Shown here: one piece after another, positions 32,462 through 43,009 of the stretch
How the letters are laid out: every line of letters starts with the position of its first letter
Position numbering within the stretch: position 1 is the first letter of the stretch
Assembly: GCA_002189035.1 (NCBI GenBank)
Contig: NEEC01000009.1
Coordinates: 3,162,001-3,226,000 of the forward strand
Length of the DNA stretch: 64,000 nt
Direction: 5' to 3'
From: Utricularia gibba
Lineage: Eukaryota; Streptophyta; Magnoliopsida; Lamiales; Lentibulariaceae
Made by a program: the position numbers and the translations under genes
The notes under the pieces: generated by a model
The model's input: the letters and a program-made list of their open reading frames with translations, nothing else
Told to the model about the DNA's origin: nothing
Database searches by the model: none

Positions 32462-34371
32462 TTAAATAGATCGCATCCGCAGCAGCCCATCGGAAATTGG
32501 GACACCAATTCAACTCTTTCGTAAACGACGAGAAGACAGACACCCCACCCCACCCCCTTGCCTCGACCCTTTCCCCATGGATCAATTATTCCCAAATATT
32601 GCCTAAAACAAAAACAAAAAAAGGAAATTGATTATTTTTAATGCGCTGTCGCTTTTCTAAATAATGACCCAATGCATTGCCTGGAATTCTTTGGTGCGCG
32701 AGGGTTGGTAGACAAAAGACGACGTCGTAGCGTAGGCCTGTTATGATTACAACACGTCGCAGAGGCTGCCCCTTGAAAAGATGCATCGTGGCGAAAACGA
32801 CACCACTCCTCCAACTACAGCATTTGTTACTTTCCAGATATGGTACACCTTAACAGTCGTCACCTTGGGCAACAAAAAAAAAAAAACATTTTCTTTTTCT
32901 TATATTCAGCAAAAAACAAATTGTGTCCAATCGTGATCCAGATATCTGGATTCGTTTTGGAGTTTTCGGGGCTCCCATCACTTGGTAACTGGTGTTCCTT
33001 TTTAGGTATGTTGATGTGATAAAATTGGGGATGGAGTTGGAATTTCAGTGTTTATTTAAGTAGAAATTATTAATTAATGTAACTTAGTTTGGCCTTGCGT
33101 TTCTGTGCAATAAAGTATGATGTTGAAATATTGTATAAAATAATAAATGCTTTTATTGATGTCACAAAATTGAAGTGTGGGATGGAGCCCACTGTCGCCA
33201 TTTGTCGTGTTAACAGTGTTCTCAATGACCGAGTCGCCCTGTCAAACTTAGTCAAAATCGTTTCTTTATCGTGGACGCAGCTTTTTCTTATCTTCTTCTT
33301 CCCTTTGTTCCAGATGGATCATTGATGCATACATATTTCTAATTTTTTTGAATATCAACAAATTAAATATATTTACTGAGTATACTATCGGCCTTAGTCA
33401 TCAAGAGAAAGGGCTCTCTGGGAGAGCTCTGCCGCGACTGGGATGTGTTGAAGCATTTTGGTATCGTCAGCGTTTGGGATTCTCGAGTGGTTTCTCCCCT
33501 TTGGCAATTCCCATTTCGGGCCTCCAGACTTACCAACAATAGAAAAGAAAAAAACAAAAAAGAAAACGCGCGTTACCAAAATCAACGTATCTTGATTATT
33601 ATATCCATGGAAGTGTTTAAATCAGTGTTCTGGAAATTTTTGAAATATGTTTTAATTTTCAAAATTACTTTTCTAAAATAAAAATAAAAAGTAAAAGTAA
33701 TTAATTCATTACTTTTTTAAAAAATAAACTTTGTATTTATAATTTTAAAAATGTTTTTGATAGAATTACTTTTACAATTAAAAGTGTTCTAGAACAAAAT
33801 TATTTTTAATTCTGAAAAGTATGAATAAATTTTAAAAACTTTACATAATACTCTTTTTAAATTTGCCCACCAAATATGGCCTTAGATTTTCCACGTGGCC
33901 TTTGAGCTAACCTTGTGACGTATCGTACAAAGAAGGGCTGGGCCTCGATTTTTGGGCCTGGTCTTCTGTATAGAAAGCTCAACATTGTGACCCAATTTCT
34001 ATTCGAGGATGCTTGTGTGAACTGTGAAGAGCAGGGCGTCTGTACGAGAGGATCGTTTTTTGATTTGATCGAGGTATGCCCTTTCTTTTTTCCGTTCTCG
34101 TTTTTTTTTCTCTTTTGTGAATAGTTAGTGTAGTATTCATTGCAACGATGATGGATGCGCGATTGCAAGTTTTGGAGGCCTAAATCGGGATGATCGCCCT
34201 TGAAATCTGTTGGTTAGGGCGAAGTAAACCGGTGAGGGTGCGAACCGAATGTCTTTTTTTGTTGTAGTTTTCAGCATGTTGATTTTGCGAATGAGTTTTC
34301 TTGATATTATGTTGATGAAGGGTTTTGTTTATGTTTTGGATTCTGTTCCTTTTTCTGAAACATGGAACCAG
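32462..34371. other. AT-rich intergenic region
   Basis: It holds the bZIP promoter on the left and the upstream side of the ubiquitin-like remnant on the right. From about 33600 to 33860 it is very AT-rich with A/T runs. The flanking words GTCAGCGTTTGGG (33467) and CACCAAATATGGCC (33868) hint at a transposon end pair, but I could not prove inverted repeats. No gene recognised. Confidence 0.4.
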
Positions 34372-34819
34372 ATGCAGATTTTCTTGAGGAATGGGAGGAC
34401 AACGACGCTGGAGGTTCAGAGTTGGTTAACCGTTGGCGAGGTGAAGCAGACGGACGATTCATGAGAAGAAAGGACTCCCAAATTGTGCGCCGCGATTGAT
34501 TTACAATGGGAAGTTTTTGAAAGATGCGGTAACGCTTGCTGATTACAATATACAAAAGGAATCAACTCTCCACCTTTCGTACTGGTCTGCGCTACAGCGC
34601 ACTGGAGCTATCAATGCAGTCAACATTGAAGGGCCAATGGAAGATTGCTTTGATGAGGTTTCGTTGTTCAAACCTGAAGCCGCACTCCCCCCACAGCCTC
34701 TAAATGACTTGTTAGTTACCAATGGCTCGTCCTTACGCAGAGACTGCCAACAGGCGTCTGAGATTGCATCCCGAACCAGGAGATTTCAGGTACAGGACTT
34801 ACGAATTACCGGTGCATAA
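34372..34819 (+). pseudogene. Broken ubiquitin-like gene with a non-ubiquitin tail
   Basis: ATG at 34372 opens a ubiquitin fold, MQIFLRNGRTTTLEVQSWLT then VGEVKQT. A tandem duplication of four bases (GACG at 34449-34452 and 34453-34456) throws the frame to a TGA. In the shifted frame the domain resumes: [20 protein letters not shown] and [17 protein letters not shown]. The ubiquitin Gly-Gly tail is absent. Instead about 60 residues follow ([20 protein letters not shown]...) that I do not recognise. Ubiquitin landmarks kept are TLEV, RLI and [14 protein letters not shown]. It may have been a ubiquitin-domain fusion gene or a decayed polyubiquitin unit. There may be an upstream exon ending near 34073. 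Confidence 0.7.
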
Positions 34820-35301
34820 GACTTATGTTTTCGAAGCACTAACAATGCAATAACGGGACTCCGATTGCAGGAGGAGATCACTCCTTCAATACATAAACTC
34901 ATGCTTACGTGGCACTAACAATGCACGACAGGTGACTCAGGAGGTAGGCATTGCTGGCGGAAACGACGGGTGACTCAAGAAGCAGGCATTGCGGTCACCC
35001 GAAAAAAGAGAACCCGACGGGGCAGGTCAAAGGAACAACGAACACCGAACAGGTGACTCAGGATATAGGCAATGGGTTCACCGCCAAAGCGAGGAGACGG
35101 CGGGTGCAGGATATAGGAGCAACGAGCACACAGCATGGGGGAAGTTACCTCTCAAGGGGCAATGGGTGACAGATATTTCAGGTATCGAGGGGGCAGCCCC
35201 ACTGCGACCGCACACTGTTTGTGACATAGGAGTTGGGTGTGCACGTAACAAGGGTAGAGGAGTGTATGGAGAGAGACGCCACATCACAAGGAACTTCGCA
35301 C
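34820..35301. repeat. Degenerate short direct repeats
   Basis: Recurring words include GCACTAACAATGCA (34836 and 34911) and GGTGACTCAGGA/AAGAA followed by GTAGGCATTG-like sequence (about 34930, 34970 and 35053). This gives a ragged minisatellite of roughly 40-90 base spacing. Frames through it are compositionally odd, and I call no gene. Confidence 0.45.
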
Positions 35302-35499
35302 AAGGAGTTCAGTCTAGCGGACTGCATGGATGTTCTGGCTACCTTACCTGATGTCATTGAAGGAGATGAGCTTTGGTACTTGGCGCGGCCACATTCTCGG
35401 ATTGTCTTTCTTAAGTGCAGGGCAACAGAGGGGCGTCTGAGATATTTTAAGCTTAAGAGGTGGTTTGCACGTGAACAAGGGTCACAACCACAACTCTGA
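35302..35499 (+). pseudogene. Fragment resembling the C-terminal domain of Myb/SANT-like (LIMYB/Harbinger-associated) proteins
   Basis: The translated stretch EFSLADCMDVLATLPDVIEG then DELWYLARPHSRIVFLKCRA and ARLxYLK-like EGRLRYFKLKRW fits the pattern C-M-x2-L-x6-V-x-G-x-E-L-W/Y-x2-A...R-x-x-F-L-x-L found after Myb/SANT-like domains in plant proteins derived from or partnering Harbinger transposases. No N-terminal Myb part is visible upstream, so this is a remnant. The assignment is from pattern memory only. Confidence 0.4.
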
Positions 35500-35752
35500 A
35501 TTTCAGTGGATTCGAATGCACAGGCGTCCTCTGAACCATGAGAGGCCTGTGTGATGAATACCGTTTCTGGATGCTCGTTGATGCTTTTTTTGGGAATCAG
35601 TTATTCTGGATCTGGGGCCAATTCCTCCAATTGATTATCTTAAAATTCGTACTTGGGGAGGAAGATCGAATCCACGATTTCCAGTTTGTAAATTCAATAG
35701 ATACAAAAATGCGAACAAGACCAGAATTCAGAGTCGAAGCATTCAGCTTTGT

Positions 35753-36262
35753 CTACTGGACTGTCACCTTTCCAACCATCCCAGCTCCTTGATGAGGAGC
35801 ACAGTAAAAGGAGTAAGTCCCCGGCTCCGTCAACGTCACAGAATAAACCTCATCTGCGGCATTGAGGTAGTCATCGTCCAGCATCGAAATCTTGGAAACA
35901 TCCACTCCGGCAGGGACTTCGTCCTCATCGAACACCACATTGTGTGGGAAGCCAGCGATGTTCTTGAACACAATCTTCTCCCCTGCAGGCACTACGAAGC
36001 TCTGGGGGTCGAACACTAATGCACCATCATCACGGCCAAGCTTCACCTCGAAGGCCAGTGCATTGCTAGCGAGGATCGCGCCGGCGGCGGTGGCAACCAC
36101 AGCCGCACCGACGTCCTTCCATGAGGCCTTCACTGTGAGCTTAGAAGCAGTGGAGCCAGAGACGGAGAACCGGGGAGCGGTGGCCGGTTTGGTGGACGAA
36201 GCTCCAGCCTTGAGGCCTGAGAAAGAAAGAAAAGAAACAGCAGAAGAGGTCACAGCTGCCAT
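35753..36262 (-). CDS. PETE: Plastocyanin precursor, chloroplastic
   Basis: Thylakoid-lumen copper protein that carries electrons from cytochrome b6f to photosystem I. Intronless, 169 residues. The bipartite transit peptide has a Ser/Ala-rich stromal part ([20 protein letters not shown]) and a lumen-targeting hydrophobic part ([20 protein letters not shown]), with cleavage before [14 protein letters not shown]. Copper ligands are all present: His in [13 protein letters not shown] and Cys-His-Met in [19 protein letters not shown]. The acidic patch DEDE and [17 protein letters not shown] is kept. The mature part is 99 residues, normal. Expected to be strongly light-regulated and leaf-expressed. 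Confidence 0.98.
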   Translation of the reverse strand: MAAVTSSAVSFLSFSGLKAGASSTKPATAPRFSVSGSTASKLTVKASWKDVGAAVVATAAGAILASNALAFEVKLGRDDGALVFDPQSFVVPAGEKIVFKNIAGFPHNVVFDEDEVPAGVDVSKISMLDDDYLNAADEVYSVTLTEPGTYSFYCAPHQGAGMVGKVTVQ

Positions 36263-36383
36263 TGCTGGATCTTGTAATGGGGAAGGTCCCTTGGAATGAA
36301 CGATCAGAGAAGGGGTTCAGATTAAATACATCAACCGAGCTCATCTTTTGCTTCAAGGTTGTGTGGTGCACGGAGCTCACAAG

Positions 36384-36473
36384 GGATAAGGTGCTCCAGA
36401 TGCTATCAGATTGGCGCTACCTTATTGGCTACCACAGCACCTACTGTGTGAGGTGGTAAATCCGACACGTGTC
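36384..36473 (-). promoter_or_regulatory. Light-type promoter motifs upstream of plastocyanin
   Basis: An I-box-like GGATAAG (36384-36390, written on the plus strand) and a perfect palindromic G-box GACACGTGTC (36464-36473) lie 120-210 bases upstream of the plastocyanin start. A CCAAT-type word (ATTGG, 36424-36428) lies between them. I-box plus G-box is the classic pair of photosynthesis gene promoters. Confidence 0.45.
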
Positions 36474-37443
36474 CCAGTTTCCCGAGGTGGGAATTATCCA
36501 ACATTTTGATGTTATAAAATGCAAGCAAAAATGCTTTTCCGGTTTCATCCTATCCCTTACGACACAGGATTCAGCAAAGAGAAGAGGAATGACGGGAGGA
36601 GGGAGGGAGAGGGAAAATGTTTTCAATGAAACAAGGAACAGCTCTCTCCCCCTCCTTTAAAGGCAGAGAGGAACACCTTCTATTTCATGCACTAGAACTG
36701 CAGTACAGTGTAGTACAGGCTGCACTCTAAGTGTAGTACACAAATCATAATGCATCAACCCAGGCCCTTGATGAACCTTCTGATGGTAGGATCAAAGCCC
36801 AGCTCTACATCATGATAAACAGGATGGGATTGTGAAGGACAACATGGTTTTTTTTTACTTGTTCCAATGAAATTTCCCATCGGCACACTGGGGCCTCCTC
36901 AGTATTTCCATTATGGGTTTTCCATTTGCCGTTTCGAAGTGTTCATTGCGAAATTCAGAAATAATAATAATAAACAAATTCATTCGTGAAATTAGTATTT
37001 TATATTACAAAAATAAATCAACCGTTTATACGCACCTTCGCCGTCTATTCTCCGCGCTTCCTGCTCGGAAAACAAGAAACCTTCACCTTTAGCATCCGCT
37101 GGAGGGAGCCCGGGATCTCACCATCCCGCAGCAGCATCGAAACGCTGATTCTCGGTTCCACTCGAAGGCACCGGAGGCGATAAACCGCGGATCGCCGCGT
37201 CTGAATGAGGAAAATCGTAGTGAATTGCAAATTGAAACCGCCATTTGGGCGGGGGCATTATTTTGATTATTCCGTACAAGACGGCCCACTTAACTGTCGA
37301 AAGAAAAGCCCAGAGAGGTTCACCGCACAATCAAACAGAAAGGGTAATTAAGTCATTTTACTATGACGCCTGGATCTTCTCCCCAGCGTTAACCAGTGAG
37401 GTCGTTTGGATTGAAAATACTCCGATCCGAAAATTGAGGAGAC
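36474..37443. other. Divergent intergenic region, plastocyanin to NDUFB2-like gene
   Basis: Nearly 1 kb with no recognisable gene. The right end is the 5' leader of the complex I gene. Short frames near 37045-37330 on the minus strand are mutually overlapping noise. Confidence 0.45.
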
Positions 37444-38215
37444 ATGGGAGGACACGGCGATGATATCACCTACAAGGGCATGACTTTGCATCGACCCAAG
37501 CGCTGGCATACAGTCACCGGAAAAGGGCTGTGCGCCGTCATGTGGTAATGAGTTTCATGCACCAGATGATTAATGTACACAGCCAAAAATATGGAACACC
37601 ACACACTGCGGTGCTTAATTGTACGGGATCTTTGATCGTGAGTGTAATTTGTAGTCTGGGTTCCTTGTTTATGTCAACGCAATTTTGAAAAGGGGTCTTC
37701 TTTCTGAATGGAAATTTTATTTTGGGATCAGTCGGTAATTAGGCCCAAATCAGGTTTTCCGGTTAACAGTTGGTGAATAGTATGAACGTGTTTTAACCCC
37801 TGAGTAGATGTCATTCGTTGCCTGGTTTCTTTTTCTGTATATGAATTTTTGCTTTGTGACTTGCAGGTGACTATAGGGCTCTCTTGTAGTTTGAATTAGG
37901 CAATCTTTAATTATATTAGTCTGGTCTGGTTGACGATTCTCTCAGAGATAGTAATGTATTTAGAGATGATTGTGTGGAGTTGGGAATCACAGTTGTAGGA
38001 CATGGTGAAATGGGTTTTTATGCTCTTTTTGTTTCTTAATTATCAGGTTTTGGATTCTCTATAGAGCCAAGCAAGATGGACCTGTGGTGTTGGTAAGTTA
38101 TGATGTATCTCATTAGTTTCTGGAGTGGAACAGTTTTCACGGTCTTTGTAACATCATGGCATTCTTCTTCTAGGGTTGGAGACATCCCTGGGAAGGCCAT
38201 GATGATCACCATTAG
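37444..38215 (+). CDS. NADH dehydrogenase [ubiquinone] 1 beta subcomplex subunit 2 (NDUFB2/AGGG-like)
   Basis: Small accessory subunit of mitochondrial complex I, in the membrane arm. Three short exons 37444-37544, 38047-38092 and 38174-38215; 62 residues, near the plant length. The sequence reads MGGHGDDITYKGMTLHRPKR, WHTVTGKGLCAVMWFWILYR and AKQDGPVVLGWRHPWEGHDD, closing HH. It matches plant proteins of the type MGGGGHG..ITYKG..VH.PK.WH. One short hydrophobic segment (LCAVMWFWILY) is the membrane span. The exons are too short for ordinary ORF finding; splice signals GTAATG, GTAAGT, TCAG and CTAG support the model. Confidence 0.92.
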
Positions 38216-38749
38216 GTAAAGATGTGTTCTTTTTCTTCATTCTCTCGGAATCCGCAGGTTCTTCATCATAAAATTTCTCACTTTTTCTGCAGATCGTGAC
38301 ACCCTTGTTTGTTGTTACCCTCTGCAGACCATGTGCTGCCCAAAATCAGTATATTGGCTGTGCTTCAATGGAGGGAGAAACCCCTTGATGGATGTTTTCT
38401 ATCTGGACTTGTATTCTTCTGTCTGTGTAATAAAAATACTGGAGATAACCTTCTTCCATCCACACTTCCTACTGGTTTCTTGTGTAGCTGCTTTGTCTTC
38501 CACATCGGGGTTGATTACATGTTTGAGTCACGTGGGCATTCTCCGGCATATCTCGTTAAGCATTCCGTAGCATTGAAATCTAAACTTATACAACTGAACC
38601 AAGGTGATAGAGCAGACAAAAAAAAAATCATTGCCTACAGGGGAAAAATTGCTAGCAGCAAATTCTCGATCTTGATGACGAGCATATTCTGTTAAATCCC
38701 AAAATGTTGTCTTCGTGTAAAATTGCAAATCGCTGGAGTCCATCGATCA
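38216..38749. other. Intergenic region
   Basis: 3' UTR of the complex I subunit and 5' flank of the HAD gene. A forward frame at 38309-38695 has no conserved block, and I treat it as noise. Confidence 0.45.
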
Positions 38750-40352
38750 ATGATCTCCGTCTCCAATCATTTTCGTCCATTGCCCCGGCCCCAAATTTTC
38801 CGCGAGATATTCCCAATGAGCCCACATGGAGTTTCTCTTCTCCACCGCACGATTCGAGCAATGGGTGCCGCTGCCGGTTCAAAGACTCGTCTCCGAGGAG
38901 TTGTTTTCGACATGGACGGAACTTTGACGGTCCCCGTGATCGATTTCGCGGCAATGTACAGAGCAGTGCTTGGAGAAGAAGAGTATGTGAGAATAAAGTC
39001 TGAGAATCCAACGGGAATCGACATTTTGCATCACATTGAGAAATGGAGTAGCGATGAGCAGAAACGGGCATATGAAGTGATTGCTGATTTTGAGAAACAG
39101 GGTATGGATCGCCTTCAAATTATGCCAGGTTAGAGCATAAGTTATATTGCACAAGCTGCTTTTTCTTTCTAAAACATGAGTTTATGGATATTCTCGTGTT
39201 CTGTATGCTCTGGTTTCTCTGCGATCCATCGAACCTGAATGAGGAAATCTTGAGCGGACCATGTGAAATAGTCGTTCAGATATACATTTGTGTGATTCTT
39301 TGTGCTATAGAGAGCTTGTGTGAGCTCTTCAAGGGAAGGCTTCTCGTTTGCTGTTTCTCATTGATGTGCACGAATCTTTTTTAAAAGACGTGCACACGAC
39401 AGACCGAAGTACGAGGGGGTGGAACATTAACCGAGCTCCTCCTGTCAACGCATTCATGAGCTCTCAGGGCAAGGATTGTCGTTGGATGTTTCTTACACAC
39501 ATTAGTGGTTCCTTGCCTGTTGGTGTTAGTTTTTTATCATATGGAGAGGCTCTGGTATCTGTGTTTGACCTGCGAAGTTGCTTGGAGCTCGGCTAATGTG
39601 CCACACCTCGAACTAGCTCGCTCATGTTTCAAGTTACTTGATTCAGAGGCTCCTCGTTTCCTTGCAGGAGCTCTAGAACTTTGTGAATTTCTTGACTCGA
39701 GAAGTATTAGGTAATGGCCACAGTCTGTCTTCGATCCATGCTTCCCTTCTTCATGTTTCTCTCTTAGTATGTTTCTGTACCCTGCTGAGGTTTTTTTTTT
39801 TTTTTTTTCAGAAGAGGGCTGATCACTAGAAACGTCACGGAAGCTGTGGATTTATTCCATAGCCGCTTTGGCGTAAGTTCAGTTGATTACCCTCACTAAT
39901 CCATTCACTGAGCCTGTAGTAAAATTCACACTCTTTTTCATGAATCAGGTGATGTTTTCTCCGGCATTGAGCCGGGAGTTTCGACCTTACAAGCCCAACC
40001 CAGCTCCCCTTCTCCATATCTGCTCTATCTGGGGGGTGCGGCCTGAGGAGGTGATGATGGTTGGCGACAGTCTCAAGGATGATGTAAGAACAAGAAACTT
40101 CTCTTGTTTGTTGTGTGGAAGGAACCTCCGTTTGAATTCAAAGCTACAGCCTTCTTGATGCTAATCACGCAGATCCCAATGCAGGTGTGCTGTGGGAGAA
40201 GAGCTGGAGCATTTACCTGCCTGCTTGATGAAACAGGAAGATATGATTCTCCAGAGTTCCAGAATGATGTGGAGCTGAAACCTGATTACAAAGTGGCATC
40301 TCTTCTCGAAATTCATTCTCTTCTGCATATGAATTTTGATCTCTCCCCTTAG
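38750..40352 (+). CDS. HAD-superfamily hydrolase (At2g33255-like)
   Basis: Haloacid dehalogenase-like phosphatase; the substrate is not known to me. Five exons: 38750-39128, 39668-39710, 39812-39872, 39949-40083 and 40185-40352. Motif I is VVFDMDGTLTVP (nucleophile DxD), motif II is GLITRN, the conserved Lys lies in FRPYKPNPAPLLHICS and motif IV is VMMVGDSLKDD. Other shared blocks are IDFAAMYRAVLGEEEYVRIK, GIDILHHIEKWS and AGAFTCLLDETGRYDSPEF. The N-terminal 40 residues are variable and may be an organelle transit peptide; in-frame ATGs at 38750 and about 38816 are both possible starts. All phases fit; intact. Confidence 0.93.
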
Positions 40353-40868
40353 ACCCATAAACGAACCATGGCAGTTCTGTTTTCGATTCTTGTAATCATA
40401 CTGTGCATGTCTACAAAGGGTGTGATGCATAGCCATGGTTGATGTGGCACAGAAATAAGATGATTTTACTGCACAGTTACATGGGGAGGAGATGAACAAA
40501 ATAGCACAGATGTTACATACCCTGATGTTCAATCCAACATCAAGCACAAAGAAGCACCCCTGCTTGCTTACTCGCCAAATCCATAAAAAATGGAGCTGCT
40601 ACAAGACATACCGCTAGCTACAGGATGCTTACCAGTTTCGCAGCCAGGTTTGCTCTTGTAGGAATGAAGGCTAAGCCCTCGAGCAAGAACTGCCTCCGGT
40701 CACGATCGCTACAACCTGAAAGCATAGCATCTGCTTGTTCAGGGCTTAGTCCGTACAAGTAAACAACACCCCGAGTAGTATGATATATGTTGGGATGTAC
40801 ATTGCTGTATAATGTAGATCCAAAAGGCCTTTTTTGATGACTACAAAACTACCAGTCAGGAAAGTGAT
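40353..40868. other. Convergent intergenic region
   Basis: 516 bases holding the 3' UTRs of the HAD hydrolase and the SUVH gene. No separate gene seen. Confidence 0.5.
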
Positions 40869-42791
40869 CTAGTTGCAGATTGCAAGTTTTCCCGTCGCCT
40901 CATCAGGAATCCCATAATCCACACTAAGTTCCCTCATGGGAGGAATATTTTCCATGGCAAACAGCATCAAACGAGGGAAGCATACATTGTTGTGATCGTA
41001 CAAAACAAGCTGCACCATCAGGTTTGGGCTTGTGCTATGGCTTATATAGCAAGCAACGTTCCTCATTCTTGACACATCCAGTGCATAATCCAAGGGAGGA
41101 ACTGATGGATGGGTTGGGGAAACATAGTCGGAGAATATCTTTGATATCTCTCCCCATTCCTTCCATCTCTTCACAAATCGATCAGGATGAATCAGATGAT
41201 CGCCATTCATTGTCATAATCTGAGCTTGCTCAGTGGTAAGAGCAACACCAGAGTATTCACATAGAAAAGAGCCCGCAGGAAGCAAATCCAATGATCTCAC
41301 TCCCCAACCAGTTTCCCTGGATCGAAACACTTCGAGACGGTATCTGACTCCCTTCTGTGTCACACGGTTTCTACAAGTTGGAGGGCAGTGGCAATGAGGT
41401 CCACATTCAAAAATCAATGGTTTCCCTCTCAAGAGAGTTCCATTCATATCATATACAAAACCACCACCATTTTTCATAAGACAAAAGCAGCCATCTCCGC
41501 ATACTCCAGAGCATTCACACCCTGTGCTACTTCCATTGCTATATACAAAGGGAGGGAAAACAGCTGAACTAAGATATTCATGATGGAGTGGATCATGATT
41601 ACCATCAACATCATTGTAGAACAAAATGGGCAAATTCTCCTTGTTCTTGGACAAGTCAAGAGAAACATAACCTGTGGGTCGGCCTTCAAGTGGGTGATCC
41701 CTTAGCCTTTCAGAAAACTTGAGGATAGTACTTCCCATCTCCCCCTGATTTTCAATCCTTACAAGTTTGAACTTGAAAACACCAAAACCAGATTTACCAA
41801 CATCGAACCACGTGTCAACTATCCTATATAAACCATCATAAACATAGACTTTACCCAGACCTCTTTTAAATCCTCGAATCACTCTTACCTCTATGCCATA
41901 GTTCATACTCCTCTCCAATGCCAAATTTCCGGACTCCAACTTCTGATGCACAACTTGTCTGCCATGTTTATCTTGCCCACCATGCCCAGTGTATAGTATC
42001 ACATCTCCTCCATCTTCATCATCTTCGTAACCTCCTGAGACAATAATGCTGGTAGCAATTGGTTCACCAGTCGAGCTCAGGTTAGCTGGGACATAATCAA
42101 TGCCTGCCTGGGGCTGCCCATGTAGCCCAACCACACAGAGCTCCATTCTATAAAAGAAAATATCACCAATGTGAATTCCAGGAATATCTCCCACGATCCT
42201 CTTCTCCCTGTTCAACCATAACCCGCTATGTCTCATCAAAGCTGCAGCCTTCAAGTCGCCCCTCGCTCTGCGATTTTTAAACATGTTGGAATTCTTAAGC
42301 TTTTCCTCCTCCGACGCGGTAAATACTCGCAGAGAGTCATGCAGCAAACGTGTCTTCCGAATTAATTCGCGAAAGTATCGCTGGTCCTCTGGTTTTAGGT
42401 CTGTGACTCTAACAAGCTCAGAAGAGCGCCCTTGAAACTTGACGCTACTCGAAAGCGTAATGCCGGTTTCCTCCAAGCTCGAAAACGGGACTATTGCTCG
42501 TGAATTTGGTTCAGATTCCGAGAAGGTGGCAGCATGTCCGTTTTTCGGAAGACGGTCAGTGAAGGCGGTGTGGAACATCTCTGAAATGCGGTAAAATTCA
42601 GAGCATAAATCGGCGTCCGCGAAGGAATCGCCAAGGGTGGAAGAAGGGTTAATGGGTTCATCAGATATGACGTCAGGCGGCCGCGTGAGCGCCTGAGAAT
42701 GCTCATCCACCGGCTCAAGTTTTGGCTGTTTGAACAACGGCGGCGGCTGAGGTAACCGATGCTCTTGTACTCCGACAAAACTCGAGCCCAT
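40869..42791 (-). CDS. SUVH: SUVH-type histone H3K9 methyltransferase (SUVH1/SUVH3 class)
   Basis: Nuclear SRA-SET protein. In Arabidopsis the SUVH1/SUVH3 class reads DNA methylation and promotes transcription with DNAJ partners, while other SUVH proteins silence. Single exon, 640 residues. After a disordered N-terminus comes the SRA/YDG domain (GDIPGIHIGDIFFYRMELCV, IIVSGGYEDDEDGGDVILYT, GRQVVHQKLESGNLALERSM), pre-SET cysteines (GCECSGVCGDGCFC, CGPHCHCPPTCRNRV) and SET (GWGVRSLDLLPAGSFLCEYS, ACYISHSTSPNLMVQ, ELSVDYG). It ends in EATGKLAICN without the post-SET cysteines, as in SUVH1/3. The lack of introns is common for this class. Intact. Confidence 0.95.
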   Translation of the reverse strand: MGSSFVGVQEHRLPQPPPLFKQPKLEPVDEHSQALTRPPDVISDEPINPSSTLGDSFADADLCSEFYRISEMFHTAFTDRLPKNGHAATFSESEPNSRAIVPFSSLEETGITLSSSVKFQGRSSELVRVTDLKPEDQRYFRELIRKTRLLHDSLRVFTASEEEKLKNSNMFKNRRARGDLKAAALMRHSGLWLNREKRIVGDIPGIHIGDIFFYRMELCVVGLHGQPQAGIDYVPANLSSTGEPIATSIIVSGGYEDDEDGGDVILYTGHGGQDKHGRQVVHQKLESGNLALERSMNYGIEVRVIRGFKRGLGKVYVYDGLYRIVDTWFDVGKSGFGVFKFKLVRIENQGEMGSTILKFSERLRDHPLEGRPTGYVSLDLSKNKENLPILFYNDVDGNHDPLHHEYLSSAVFPPFVYSNGSSTGCECSGVCGDGCFCLMKNGGGFVYDMNGTLLRGKPLIFECGPHCHCPPTCRNRVTQKGVRYRLEVFRSRETGWGVRSLDLLPAGSFLCEYSGVALTTEQAQIMTMNGDHLIHPDRFVKRWKEWGEISKIFSDYVSPTHPSVPPLDYALDVSRMRNVACYISHSTSPNLMVQLVLYDHNNVCFPRLMLFAMENIPPMRELSVDYGIPDEATGKLAICN

Positions 42792-43009
42792 TTTTCCAAA
42801 TACCTCGCGGCAACCGAAAGCGGAACAACAGCTGCGATTTAAAGCAGAAATTAACTACCCGCCACTAAACCGAACCGAAATTTGAGCGCGAGGAGGCAAG
42901 AGTGGGAGAGAGGGGCAATCCGGAAGTATAATTGCAAACATGCCCCCTAGGAATATTTGCCCCATCACGATGCTTCTGGTTTCTCAGTGCTGAAGTCGCA
43001 CAATGCGCC

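Noticed and set aside
33465-33885. A MITE between GCGTTTGGG and CCAAATATGGCC
   Set aside because: The inverted similarity at the ends is only about 7 bases and I found no target duplication.
34989-35351. 120-codon forward frame in the repeat patch
   Set aside because: Its sequence follows the degenerate direct repeats; Gly/Arg-rich noise.
38309-38695. 128-codon forward frame after the complex I subunit
   Set aside because: Lies in 3' flank and UTR-type sequence, with no conserved block.
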